In this document: piece after piece, positions 1-10,329 of the stretch
Numbering within the stretch: the first letter of the stretch is position 1
How the letters are laid out: each line of letters opens with the position of its first letter
Assembly (NCBI GenBank): GCA_016110215.1
Contig: JADWQD010000008.1
Location: forward strand, 620,001 to 684,000
Direction of reading: 5' to 3'
From: Capronia americana
Taxonomy: Eukaryota > Ascomycota > Eurotiomycetes > Chaetothyriales > Herpotrichiellaceae
Length of the DNA: 64,000 nucleotides
The notes under the pieces: model-generated
Database searches by the model: none
Told to the model about the DNA's origin: nothing
Seen by the model: the letters and a program-made list of their open reading frames with translations, nothing else
Made by a program: the position numbers and the translations under genes

Positions 1-1
1 T

Positions 2-574
2 CTGCGCCCGTCCTGGTTTTTCTTCGCTGACGGCGTGGTCCCGCGCATTGGGAGGCTGATCGTGGCGTTGGCCGGGGCGTTGTCGCTGGCATTTTGGGTG
101 TGTGTCGCTTATGCCGCCGTCGTGGTGGCGTGCTGGAAGGCGAGTGGGACGGATGCTTTCTGGCCCTGGGCGCGCACATTCTGGATGACAAGGCACATGG
201 TCAGCTACGTCGGGGCCAAGATCTCGTTGCCTACGAGAGGTCCCGCTGAAGATAGAATGGTGGCGGGGGTGGATGAAAGTGAGACCGACGCGACGACCAG
301 TGGAGCAGGCGACGAGGTGGCCTTGTCGACGGGTCCGACGCCGCTGACGAGCCCATGGGCTTTCTTCACTAGCTCGTCGCCGCTGGACGATCTGTTCGTT
401 ACCTTCGAGGCCACCAAGCCGCTGGTGCAGCCGATTACTCGGGCCGGGTTGCGGCGGCGGCGGACGGGCGACGATCTCGAGGGCCAGGTCGAGTCTGCGG
501 CGTCCGTCTCGTCCGTGAGCAATGCAGTGGATGATAAGAAGATCGCGAGCGAAAGTTCTGCACCTCTACCGTGA
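2..574 (+). CDS. 3' end of a membrane protein gene, 5'-truncated by the window edge
   Basis: The reading frame is open from base 2 to a TGA at 572-574, so only the last 190 or so residues are present and the start lies outside the window. The visible part begins with an aromatic stretch (WFFFADG), then a strong hydrophobic segment (about residues 20-42 of the fragment) that should cross a membrane. A Trp/Phe-rich amphipathic stretch follows, then a polar, Ser/Thr/Asp-rich tail of about 110 residues that looks disordered and cytosolic or luminal. I do not recognise the family. The GTG at 35 is not a credible start because the frame continues upstream. GC-rich codon use matches the neighbouring genes. 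Confidence 0.6.
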   Translation: MRPSWFFFADGVVPRIGRLIVALAGALSLAFWVCVAYAAVVVACWKASGTDAFWPWARTFWMTRHMVSYVGAKISLPTRGPAEDRMVAGVDESETDATTSGAGDEVALSTGPTPLTSPWAFFTSSSPLDDLFVTFEATKPLVQPITRAGLRRRRTGDDLEGQVESAASVSSVSNAVDDKKIASESSAPLP

Positions 575-1587
575 AGAGCCTTACTGTAGTTTGTCATGAG
601 GTTCTGGAATCTGGAGCGTGGGTACTGCGTACTCCAGACTGTACGTTTATGTAGGAGTGCTCATGGGAAGGTGCTGTGTCGCTACGTTGCTACATCGCTG
701 CCCTTGGGACCTTGCCTTGCAAACGTCTTTTCGTGTGTGTCTCGTGCAAGTGTAAGACAAGAGTCAAGATTCAAGAGATTCTGGCGATCATAGTAGTTGG
801 TACAACGTAGTACCACGTTCTGTGCTCGTCCCGGAATGCTCATCCGGAGGCTTGCACTATCCCCGCAAGGGCCAATTTCCCCAGACTGCGTGACGGTCAC
901 GATTGGATCTTGGATCTTGGTTCGAACCGAAGGACGAGGTATGTAGATAGTTGGTGGTTTTGTGCTAGGTTGTACTTGGTAGATTATTTTGTTACCCACT
1001 GGCAGTGCCAATGCAAGGTACAAGGTACGAGTACTGGGCACCACACTGCATGGCGGGTAACAGGGTAGAGAGATCCGAGGTCAGAAATCAATGGATGGGA
1101 TTCATCGGATCGTCATTCGATGCGTTTCTTCCCCTGTATGAGCAGCGCGGCTTACTCTGTACGTAGTACCATGTATGTACGGAGCATACGAGTGCTGGTG
1201 CACGGACTACCTACAAACGTCTCACCGTCACCGTCACCGTCACCAAAACTACCAGCATCCGTCATCATCGTGATCGTGGTCATGATCATGATATCTCTGG
1301 CAACTGGCATCCCGTATGCGGAACGATGACCCGGTAGTCTGTCACTTTACTACTAATTTCCCACTTCACTTTGCTCCGTTCGATGACGATGTGACGTGGT
1401 TCGACTCTTGAATTCGAGGAGGAGGGGACGAGGATACAGACTCCCCTACATACGCTGTGCTCCATACTTTATTCTTCATACTACGCACTCATACTCGTAC
1501 TACTAGTACTTGTATTTCACCTGACCTGATCTTCTCTCCCCAACACACTGACTGGGGACTTCTCTCTCTCACTTCATCTCCCTCGAC
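575..1587. other. Intergenic region upstream of the NmrA-like gene
   Basis: No convincing gene. It contains a short CACCGT tandem run at about 1222-1244 and a GTAC-rich patch near 1158-1190. A C/T-rich leader at about 1535-1575, just before the next ATG, is typical of fungal core promoters. An isolated B-box-like GGTTCGAACC near 919 lacks an A box and cloverleaf. Confidence 0.6.
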
Positions 1588-2834
1588 ATGGCTCACCGCA
1601 ATGTCTGCATTACCGCCATAGACGGCAACACCGGCTCCAGCATCGCAAAATATATCCTCGAGCATGAGAACTTCAAGAAGAAGATCGGCACCATCACGGG
1701 CCTGGCCCTCAACCAGAACGCGCCCCTCGCTAAGGAAGTCCAAAAGCTAGGCGTCAAGATCGTCCAGCATAAGCCCGGCCGCGTCAAGCAGATGGTCGAA
1801 CTGTTGAAGTCCACGGGCGCGGACACGATCTGCCTCATTCCCCCGGCTGCGGAGCAGAAGATGGACATCACACGCGAACTGGTCGATGCGACGAAGAAGG
1901 CGAATATGCCGAATGTCTGCTTCATCAGCTCCGCAGGGTGCGATTTGGCGGATCCGCAGAGACAGCCCAGACTGAGGGAGTTCATTGAGCTGGAGGCCTT
2001 GGTGTTGGCTACGAAGGGGGATACCGAGACGGAGACGGGTCATTCGCCCGTGGTGATTCGGCCGGGGTTCTACGCCGAGAATCTCCTTCTGTATGCGCCG
2101 CAGATGGGGCGGGAGAAGAGCATCCCGTTGCCGATTGGGGAGGCACACAAATTTGCGCCGATGGCTATCCAGGTAAGTACCTGGTCTAGCCTCGCGTTGT
2201 TGTTTTTTACCGCAGTCCTGGAGAAGCTGACAGGTCGGGCAGGATCTCGCGCATGTCGCGGCTCATGTTCTGACGGGCAAGGGGAAGCATGGGTTTAGTG
2301 ACAAGCATCGTGGGCAGTTGATGGTGCTTACCGGTAAGTTCTTGCATGTCCAAGTCCGAGTCGTAGCTGAGGTAGACTGACCGACGTGGCACGCAGGGCC
2401 TCTGCTCTGTGCTGGAAAGGAGCTTGCGACAGCGGCGTCCAAAGCGCTGGACATGGAACTTGAATTCGAAGACATTTCCGAGTATGCCTTGATCCATCTT
2501 CACGGGCTTCCCTTGTCCACTGCCCGTATATTCTCCCCCCAATTACACATGTATGTTGACTTCTTTTCTTAGGAACGAAGCCCGCTCCGTCCTCCAGGAA
2601 CAGTCGGCCCTCGACCCCTCCGAGATACAATACCTGCTTGAGTACTACTCCCTGGTTCGCGACGGCAAGACGAATTACATCTCCACGACGGCGTTTCATG
2701 ATGTAACGGGTCAACATCCACTGGAGCCACCGGAGTTCTTCCATGAGATGAAGAAAGTGTTTGAGAGGGAGGCGGAAAATGGGAATCATGAAGACGGACC
2801 GCCTGGTAAGAAGAGGAAAGTCGCGGCGAAGTAA
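1588..2834 (+). CDS. NmrA-like NAD(P)-binding family protein
   Basis: Four exons: 1588-2172, 2243-2333, 2397-2481 and 2573-2834. The introns start GTAAGT, GTAAGT and GTATGC, and the product is 340 aa. The N-terminus is a Rossmann fold (ITAIDGNTGSSIA, residues 8-20) of the NmrA/atypical SDR type. It continues through PNVCFISSAG and VVIRPGFYAENLL, which are NmrA hallmarks. Such proteins either reduce substrates with NADPH or act as redox-sensing regulators, as NmrA does for nitrogen control; the sequence does not say which. The protein ends in a basic GKKRKVAAK tail that resembles a nuclear localisation signal. The dienelactone hydrolase gene converges on it 200 bp downstream. Confidence 0.85.
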
Positions 2835-3033
2835 GAGGAACGCGGACAAAATGCTCCTGCTGTAGGATATGTTCTGGTGCCGACCGATGTGAACCGGCCA
2901 TCACTCCTGCTGAGCGCACTTCTCATCGTATCCAAAGCCTGAGCGGCGCTTACTTTGATGCTCCTTAGTAAAGTCCCGTGTTCGGGACATCTTGGGTACC
3001 AGTCTAAGAAGCCCACTCCGAGTTCTTCAGATG

Positions 3034-4064
3034 TCAATGCAAATACTCCCTGAACCAAAGCACCGCCGCATTCTTCGCTCGTTCCAGGCCATGCTTCTGC
3101 TTGGGATCCTTCACATCGCCTCTCGTGGCGAACCCGTGCTTCAAGCCCGGGAAGTACTGGTAATCAAATTCAATGCCCAGACTAGGCAAAGTCTTCAAGG
3201 TGTATTCCTTCAACTCGGGAGTATATGTAAAGTCGTCTTCCGGCGCAATGAATTGGACCGGACAGCCGACGGCGTCAATGGCGGCATTGTCCAAAAGGGC
3301 CGGGTGGGCGGTCGAGACGCAGTCGACGAGGGCGTTTTCTTCGATGCCCGCGTTAGACCAAGTCGACGGGACGGACAGAGGATGAAAGAGAGCAGGCGGA
3401 ACGAAATACCTTTAGAACCGAGTTTCAATACCGCCCAGCCACCATAACAGAATCCAATGGCGCCGACCTTCTTGAATCCAAGTTCAGTCTTCAGTGCTTT
3501 GGCGCAGCTGGATATCTCGGGCCATCTGAGGTCTGGGTTGTTTCGGGTTATGAAGGCGCTGATGTCGAATGGTTCGCCTGCATAGTCAGGGTCGAGACGG
3601 TTTTCAGCGACGATTTCGCCACCAAAGCTGCCGGGGGCACGGAGAGATCAGTATGTCTGAATAGTGCGAGGGCTCTGGAGTCTTGATCAATGCGACCAAG
3701 GAGAGATGATCGTATGGTCGACGAAAGACGCTGACAAGTACGTTGGACGCCTACAATGGAGAAGGACTACGTCCAGCAACAGTGTTGTCGCTTATCGCCA
3801 CGGAACCAAAGACAACGCAGTAGGTACGGGAACAACAACTCACAAATCCGGTAGGTACACGGTGACATCCGCCTCCTCAGCATAGTGATCCGCCAACATC
3901 CTCGCATTGGTGAATGTCCAGCCGAAGATATCATGCACGATGAGCACTGCCGCCTCCTTATTCGTGCCTGTCACGTAGGCCTTGCTGCTGGAGAGCGTCG
4001 TCTCCTTGCCTTTGGGGGTGCCGCCCCAGCGGAAACCGGTAACACAGCATGAAGAGAGGGACAT
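3034..4064 (-). CDS. Dienelactone hydrolase family protein
   Basis: Three exons read from the minus strand: 4064-3844, 3627-3410 and 3338-3034, giving 247 aa, the normal size for the family. It is an alpha/beta hydrolase. The nucleophile elbow GFCYGG places a Cys at about residue 134; an acidic residue follows in APEDD (about 181-182) and a His in LKHGF (214). This is the Cys-Asp-His triad of dienelactone hydrolases, which open lactone rings in aromatic catabolism. Many fungal members have unknown substrates. The start was set at the MSLSSCC Met because alignment-like similarity begins there; an upstream in-frame start at about 4139 is less likely. The C-terminus lacks a peroxisomal signal. 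Confidence 0.88.
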
Positions 4065-5280
4065 TCTGAAATCGGCACTACTATGATCTTGGGGAAAGAA
4101 GAGATGGGAAGGATGAAATGCCAGAAGGACAATTGACAAGGAAGTCGACGGAAGGTTGGAGACACAGAACGGGTTTGAGCTTCAGGCCGGCCTTTTGGAG
4201 GTTCTTATCTCACACTGGCATGAACATGCTTATGCCTGACTTCCCATCGGAAGGAAAGAGGAGAAATCGGCTGGAAGGTGGACTAAACGAACACGCAAGC
4301 CGCTACTGTAAGTTGGTCATGCGAATCCGCTTATTGTCGGTTCGTGCGACGGAGTCAAAGGACCATGATCAACAAAAGAGTGCAAGAATACCCAGGTAAC
4401 TACCACAGGCGATGGCTGTGAGAAGGGACAACTTGTCAGTATGTATACCTCGTATATGTGCAACACTGATCAGTAAGCTTGTCATGGCCCAAAGAGGACT
4501 TTCTTGAACGACCCCAATGTTTACACATTGGCACGCCTTGCTTTGGTACCGACCGACAGGTGGCCCAAGTCGCAAGCCTGATCTTGTCAATTGACTCGAG
4601 ACGCACTCGCACCCACGCTTCAGTGTGTAGATACTCCATACATGATATCACTCATTCCCTGGCCACGATCGGAAATCTGAAGTTTGTACCTCGTACGTGA
4701 TACTCACATCAACCCCGATCCTCGGCTTGTTCCAGAAAATCGATATCACATCGGAAATGGCTCTGCCGGAGGACCGAGCACCAATAAGAAGGAGCGAGCT
4801 GTCGTGTCTTAAGCAAGAATCGGCGCAATGCTCGGTAAGTTGCGGAGGAGCAACCATAATGCTTGGATTAAGTTCAAGATGCAAGGAATCTGGGGAAGTC
4901 GTGCCGAGTGCGGCGCCGTGTCACTAATGTCATGCCTAAGGCTTTAACTAAACTCGAACAGATCTCCGTCCAAACCGTGGAAACTACTGGCTGGGCGTGT
5001 GTGTCAGCGCCCGGGGGCCAAGGGGGCGAGGGCGGCCATTGGCATTGGGCTGGCCCAGTGGTACCCCGCAAGTCCGGACCTTGTTCTTCAAACCCAGTGA
5101 CAGCGGCGCTGCCGACTGTTTTGTTACGTTCCAACTCTAAACGAGAGGGTCATTCACGTCCAAGGCGGCTGACTCTGCGTAACGCACACTGATCGCGGCC
5201 ATGAGAGAGTCGCTCTCACCCTTTCTCGTCAAACCTCCACGGCCTCGTTCTCTTTTCACGCGCCAGCGATAGTCTCCAAC
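4065..5280. other. Intergenic region, divergent promoters
   Basis: Sits between the dienelactone hydrolase (minus) and the bZIP gene (plus) and must hold both promoters. Several open frames of 70-95 codons occur, but none shows domain signals, consistent codon bias or splice partners. A C/T-rich stretch at about 5210-5275 precedes the bZIP ATG. Confidence 0.6.
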
Positions 5281-7062
5281 ATGGCCATGCGCAGTCCCGC
5301 TGCCGGCCAGCAAGCCAGCACCGTTCAGTCAGTCGAGCCCAATGAAGGTGTTTCCTCGCGCCGGTTGAAGAAACGAGAAATCGATCGACGGTGTCAACGT
5401 CAAGCTCGCGAGCGGACAAGGACTCGGATCGCCTACCTCGAAGGGTTGGTGGAGGATTTTCGACGCCAGGACTCGAGCGGTCAGCTCGCGACGTTGTTGA
5501 CGCAGCTCAAGGAGGTGGAAGCTGAGAGAGACATGATGGCAAAGACACTCAAAGATATACAAAAGGCTATGGATACACACAAGCCGCTCAATACGTCAAC
5601 GGAGGAAGAGACGGAGTGCAAGCCGGCGCCGGCAACCTATGAAGGCACACACCGCGAGGGGAATTCGAGCAGCATTTCTCCCCTTGCGGACGACATGCCG
5701 ATAACCTTGCCACACGAGCATGCAGAATTGCCAGAGAGGGCGAGCCCTTCAAGGAACTTTGATCTGGCTGTCTTCTCGCCTGCCCCCAGCTTGCCCTTGC
5801 GGTCACAAGATCAACTTTTCGCGCCAGAAGTTGTCCCGCTCCCTGGTGACGGGCAGTCTCCATCCCAAGTCCTGGTCCAGGCCAAGAGTTTCAAGGAGCC
5901 GAATCCTATGCCTTGCAATTATGCCGAGAACTGGACAGCTCCGCGACGCTCCTGCTCCTGCAACAGCTGCCACAACCGTCAACCCGGTCGACGCTCTGTC
6001 TGGCAGGGAAACTATTGGCGATATGCAAACGAAGTTTTAAGCGAACGGTTTGATTGGCCAGAGGACGTTGCCCCGGAGTCGGATGTCATGTGCGACGACG
6101 TGCCCATTCGCGTTATGCTCGAAGGATGGGACGCCGTGGCAAGGCGGGCGCCCTTGCACCCTTCGTGGCAGATCCTGCGTCGGATCGACGAAACACTGTT
6201 CGCCATGTGCCCGAACGTCGAGCGGCTCGCCATCCTACGGGCAATGCACACTTTATTGCAGTTCCACACTGAATCAACCTCGGATCGTTACGGGCGGCTT
6301 CCCCCATGGTACATGCGTCGGCCGTCCCAGAAAATTGCCCATTCGTACGCCATTGACTATTTCGCCTGGCCTGGTGTCCGGGAACGATTTATCTTCAACG
6401 AGCATGACTATTGTGGCAATGAATTCTGGACCTTGTTCACCACTTCCTTCAGGGTTCTGTGGCCCTATGAGTTTCGCGACTGCTATTCGCGAGAGATTGA
6501 GACAGGGCTATACAAGGTCTCACCAATGTTCGATCAGCGATTGGCGGATATCAAGTGCTGGACAATGGGCCCGGATATCTTCAAAAGATTCCCCGAGTTG
6601 TACAGCGACATGCCCAGCTTCAATCATATTCCGCAGACGCCTTCGTCTGCTGAGGCCACCATGCTCACGCAGATGCAGCAGAGGAAGCTGCTACCACCAG
6701 CTTTCTCGCCTAAAGTGGCGCAGACTGGTCGTGCTGTTCAGGTGGGGGAAGAAGAGGAAGTCAAGCGAGTCCCTGTAGGAGATCAGTATGTTCCAGTCGA
6801 GAAGCTGCACACCCATGTCGTCCAACCACCGAAACCAGAACACCAGCAACATCGCCATCAACAACACTACCGCCACCAGTTCCAGCAACGGATTCAGCCG
6901 TACCCACAACAAGCAGTGTCCGATCCTCACACGTACAGTGTGGCGGATTTCAGTCCAGTCACGGCGCTCGAAGCATTTGCGTATGGCACTATCAGTGAAG
7001 CGGATTTCGCAACTGCCTATCATGCCGAAAACCTCGAAGGATTTCCGAATATGATTTTCTGA
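5281..7062 (+). CDS. bZIP transcription factor with DUF3425 domain
   Basis: A single exon of 593 aa. Residues 27-49 form a basic region (RRLKKREIDRRCQRQARERT), followed by a coiled coil with leucines from 53 and a second helical stretch to about 100. Residues about 295-445 match the fungal DUF3425 region (WQILRRIDETLFAMCP, then PPWYMRRP, then the DYFAWPGVRERF and FWTLF motifs). The C-terminal part (about 515-560) is His/Gln-rich and probably an activation or low-complexity segment. Proteins of this layout are nuclear AP-1-like regulators found across Pezizomycotina; targets are not predictable here. The first ATG follows CCAAC directly and an in-frame second ATG lies two codons later. Confidence 0.9.
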   Translation: MAMRSPAAGQQASTVQSVEPNEGVSSRRLKKREIDRRCQRQARERTRTRIAYLEGLVEDFRRQDSSGQLATLLTQLKEVEAERDMMAKTLKDIQKAMDTHKPLNTSTEEETECKPAPATYEGTHREGNSSSISPLADDMPITLPHEHAELPERASPSRNFDLAVFSPAPSLPLRSQDQLFAPEVVPLPGDGQSPSQVLVQAKSFKEPNPMPCNYAENWTAPRRSCSCNSCHNRQPGRRSVWQGNYWRYANEVLSERFDWPEDVAPESDVMCDDVPIRVMLEGWDAVARRAPLHPSWQILRRIDETLFAMCPNVERLAILRAMHTLLQFHTESTSDRYGRLPPWYMRRPSQKIAHSYAIDYFAWPGVRERFIFNEHDYCGNEFWTLFTTSFRVLWPYEFRDCYSREIETGLYKVSPMFDQRLADIKCWTMGPDIFKRFPELYSDMPSFNHIPQTPSSAEATMLTQMQQRKLLPPAFSPKVAQTGRAVQVGEEEEVKRVPVGDQYVPVEKLHTHVVQPPKPEHQQHRHQQHYRHQFQQRIQPYPQQAVSDPHTYSVADFSPVTALEAFAYGTISEADFATAYHAENLEGFPNMIF

Positions 7063-7973
7063 AGGCGTCAAAGACCGAACCACTGCCTGCCGGAAGAGGG
7101 GGAGCCAGGATGCTATTTAGCAAGGGGAGCGAGCCATGGTATGCCGACAGAGAATGAATTGCACAGGAAATCTAGAGGAAATTTATCGACCAAAAAGACA
7201 AACAAACCCCGCAAGAAAACCGCTGCTCGGATCTCGGCTTGTTACGAAGGTGTAGGTTGCGTCCGATCGCCTTGACTTTACGAGGCAAAAGAATTGTCAC
7301 TCACTCCCAGGAACGCGCCAGGTGGAGGCGATGCAAGGCTGTCCTCGCTTCTGCCTTGGCCAATCAGACATCTGAGTTTACACTCATTAAAAATGATGAC
7401 ACGACAGGATGTGGAATCAGCACAGCCCTACGAGTACTCTCCGCATCGTTCCCGAGATATTATCTAATCCTCACTTGGACCATCTACCGAATGAGAACTA
7501 GGCAGACACGGCTCTAGAAGCGACGCGGCTCGACACGGTGGTCCGCTCAGTTCCAACGCACAGCAGTGGATTCGTCACCTGCGTGGTATTACGGCATCCA
7601 AGTCTCCAACCCGTCAACATGATGGACGGCGTGATTCGCAATCTTGCCGATAAGTCTATTCAGCTGATGCTGATGGGATGACGCCACGTCTAGGCTTGCG
7701 CTGATGTACAACAAAAAGCCCTGTGGTATATATCGCCCGATCTTCTCACTCTGGAGATCCATCCTGTTCCTGCATATTGCCACTTTGCTCCAGTATTCCG
7801 GAGCGACCAATTGCAAGCAGGCAAGTCTGTGAGGAACCAGGTTTGAACCAAAGTGCATTGCCACACCACTGTGACACGGTTCCTACATCGCCACATATCT
7901 GAACGCGCAGCAAGGTCTCCTTGACCGTGCTTGGTGATTGTCCCACGCCGTGGCACACAGCATCACGAAAGAC
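7063..7973. other. Intergenic region
   Basis: No supported gene. A minus-strand frame at 7589-7864 has no recognisable motif or credible splice partner. The region carries the bZIP 3' UTR and the promoter of the DUF1223 gene. Confidence 0.55.
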
Positions 7974-8933
7974 ATGAAGTCCATCTTCAAGTCCCTCCGC
8001 CCCGGTAGCCGCTCATCAACCTCCGAACAACTCCATCACCACGATCGCACCCTGCATGATGCCGAAATGGCAGGCACTAGCATGACCGCACCAAGTCCAC
8101 CATCTCAATCGCCCACCTCACCAGACCCACCTCCCGTTCTGATCGAACTCTTCCAATCCCAAGGCTGCAACTCCTGCCCACCGACAAACGACAACCTCAT
8201 CTCCTTCATCCGGGCCCATCAATCATCCACCTCCCTGTCTGCCTCGAGCCCGCCACGATTCTACGCCAATCACCCCTCCAGCGCTTTCCCAACGACCTCG
8301 GCAAGCACTTCGCTCGCAGATCCGGGCCCGGAATATTTACTATTGACGTATCAAGTGACGTACTGGAACTACCTTGGGTGGAACGACACATTCAGTTTGC
8401 CCGTGAATGATATCCGGCAGAGGGAGTATGTAAGGCACATGGGATTGAGGGCAGCGTATACACCCATGGTCGTGGTCAACGGACGGGGAGTGGGTGTCGG
8501 AAACACGAAGAACGATCTGGAGACAATCGTGCGCAAGGGAGAGGAGGTTCCATCCCGGGTAAAAATCGAGAAAGTTTCAACCGCAAGTGAAGTCGGCCAC
8601 ATTCAGATTGAGATCGATGCAACGAGTCTCTCGCCGCTAGCAACGTACTCGCCCAATTCGTCGAATCCGCAGCTTGAGATCTGGGAGGTTACATACACGC
8701 CTATGGCGCAGGATGTGCATGTGTCGCGAGGAGAGAATGCAGGAAGGACTTTGCCACACCTCAATGTGGTGAAGGATGTCAAGAGGATCGGGTATCTTGA
8801 AAGAGGCGGGCAGGGACGGTTCAGAGTTGAAGGACAGGGCGACGGGAAGAGACGATCCAGCCAAGCGGAGGGAAGGGTTGTAATTGTGCAGGACGGGAAA
8901 GGAGGTGAAGTGGTTGGTGTGTTGATGATTTGA
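7974..8933 (+). CDS. DUF1223 thioredoxin-like fold protein
   Basis: A single exon of 319 aa from the ATG at 7974; the frame extends 12 codons upstream but without an ATG. Residues 1-50 are polar and Ser/Pro-rich. The fold starts at VLIELFQSQGCNSCPP with a CxxC motif like the active site of thioredoxin-fold proteins. The family signature YHVTYWNYLGWNDTF-type segment follows (here TYQVTYWNYLGWNDTF), then AAYTPMVVVNGR. DUF1223 occurs in bacteria and fungi; its reaction is not established, though the fold and CxxC suggest thiol-disulfide chemistry. No signal peptide is apparent, so it is probably cytosolic. Confidence 0.85.
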   Translation: MKSIFKSLRPGSRSSTSEQLHHHDRTLHDAEMAGTSMTAPSPPSQSPTSPDPPPVLIELFQSQGCNSCPPTNDNLISFIRAHQSSTSLSASSPPRFYANHPSSAFPTTSASTSLADPGPEYLLLTYQVTYWNYLGWNDTFSLPVNDIRQREYVRHMGLRAAYTPMVVVNGRGVGVGNTKNDLETIVRKGEEVPSRVKIEKVSTASEVGHIQIEIDATSLSPLATYSPNSSNPQLEIWEVTYTPMAQDVHVSRGENAGRTLPHLNVVKDVKRIGYLERGGQGRFRVEGQGDGKRRSSQAEGRVVIVQDGKGGEVVGVLMI

Positions 8934-9462
8934 AGGTCTGAAGCGGAGCATGCATTCATTACTCTACTGGGCCCGAGTGACTTTTGAGGACGGTAGCGAA
9001 GGAATAGCGATGGCAAAAGTTATCTTCATCTCGTAGTACCTTGAGCACATGGATGTTGTCAGTTAGTTAGCTACTCGGAATGACGTTCCTCACGTTGACG
9101 CTCTCTTGAGTCGGCTCTAATACATGTATATCGTGAAGTGAACCCAATGTGTCGGCTTAGCTGGCTACCGTCTGTGAATTGTTAACCCAGCTTGCCGTCA
9201 GCATGGCGGACAGACAGTTAGGTTGCATGAGGTTCCGGAGGGTGTGTGTGTGACAGAGAAGAGAACATTTCGGGGTAATTAAAATCAGGCCGATACGTCG
9301 TCTCGTCTCGTCTGGTCTCGTGTCATTTTTGCCTCGACTCGTCTCGTCTGATTCCCGTGGCTCACCTACATACGTATTCTGGGCGCCTCCGCCTCGTACG
9401 GAAACATGGCATCTTACATATTCGCCCAGTGCCGGTGTCGTAGCCGGTGTCTGGTGGTGTCC
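8934..9462. other. Intergenic region, convergent 3' ends
   Basis: Lies between the plus-strand DUF1223 gene and the minus-strand methyltransferase. It holds both 3' UTRs and a TCGTC tandem run at about 9297-9351. No gene seen. Confidence 0.6.
9297..9351. repeat. Imperfect TCGTC pentamer tandem repeat
   Basis: TCGTC/TCGTG units are repeated about nine times with a short T-rich interruption. It is a simple-sequence tract in the intergenic space downstream of both flanking genes. Confidence 0.75.
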
Positions 9463-10329
9463 TTACTTCCAGCAAATCACCTCACCTTGCAACGCAGCAT
9501 ACCAGGCCTGCTCGTCGTCGCCCCAGGCGTCCAGCCCCGCCACGAGATCGTCAAGCTCGGCCTGGTCGCGCACGAGGTGCAGCTCGTCCAGCCACTTCTT
9601 CCCGACCTCGCCTCGCAGGCGCTGGACGTGCAGGTCGGCCCACCACCTCGCCAACTCCGGCGCGGCGTAGCACGTCCCCCCGGTGCCGACGAGCATCTTG
9701 GCCGGCGCGAACCCGGCCTCCCGCGCCCAGACGTGCAGGCGCCGTCCCGTCCCGACACCTTGCGCGCCGGGGGGCACCGCTTTCCCTACGGCGGCGCAGT
9801 AGGCGTCCGTGCTCGCGCGGCGGGGGTGCCAGATCAGCGTGTCGGTTTCGCGCATGGCCAGCATGCCGCCTGGCTTGAGCACGCGGAGGGCCTCCTTCAT
9901 GACGGGGACGGGGGTCGGGATGTGGTAGAGCGTCTGGCTCGTGTAGACGACATCGATGGAGCCGTCGGCGAAGGGCAACCGGGCCGTGATGTCTCCTACT
10001 TGGAACGAGAGGTTATTCGGAGGGGTGGTGGACGTGGACGTAGACGTGGAAATGGAGGACACCGCTTGCGCGATCACTTCCTTCCCGGCGTCAATCCCGA
10101 TGACCCGGCCCCGGGGCACGTAGGCGCAGAACCCGCGCGTGATGGTGCCCGGCCCACACCCCAGGTCTAGTATCGTGAAGTCCGGCTTGATGTGTGGGAG
10201 GAGGAATGCGGCCGAATTGTGAACCGTCCGGGACGCATGCGAGGCGACGACCGCGGCGCTGTGGCCCTGGATGTAGCCGGACGTGTTGGGTGAGGAGTTT
10301 GAGACTGAGTCCGGTGCTTTTGAACCCAT
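9463..10329 (-). CDS. Class I SAM-dependent methyltransferase (UbiE-like)
   Basis: A single exon of 288 aa. Motif I is ILDLGCGPG (residues 53-61). Other visible signatures are the acidic loop VIGIDAGKEV, motif post-I/II (FADGSIDVVYTSQTLYHIP) and VLKPGGMLAMRE, the classical order of the ubiquinone/menaquinone-methyltransferase superfamily. The substrate is unknown; relatives act on small molecules and secondary metabolites. The C-terminal 90 residues are helix-forming and presumably the substrate cap (RWWADLHVQRL). A run of alternating Ser-Thr codons (about residues 93-102) is a small in-frame repeat. The opposite strand is also open but carries no motif. Confidence 0.87.
   Translation of the reverse strand: MGSKAPDSVSNSSPNTSGYIQGHSAAVVASHASRTVHNSAAFLLPHIKPDFTILDLGCGPGTITRGFCAYVPRGRVIGIDAGKEVIAQAVSSISTSTSTSTTPPNNLSFQVGDITARLPFADGSIDVVYTSQTLYHIPTPVPVMKEALRVLKPGGMLAMRETDTLIWHPRRASTDAYCAAVGKAVPPGAQGVGTGRRLHVWAREAGFAPAKMLVGTGGTCYAAPELARWWADLHVQRLRGEVGKKWLDELHLVRDQAELDDLVAGLDAWGDDEQAWYAALQGEVICWK

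Noticed and set aside
915..930. B-box-like GGTTCGAACC suggesting a tRNA
   Set aside because: No A box upstream, no acceptor-stem pairing and no cloverleaf can be folded around it.
6050..6778. 242-codon frame within the bZIP gene
   Set aside because: It overlaps the DUF3425 coding frame in another phase and has Cys/Arg-rich random composition.
9406..10170. Long plus-strand frame opposite the methyltransferase
   Set aside because: It is an antisense shadow of a GC-rich real gene; no motif, and the opposite strand has all methyltransferase signatures.
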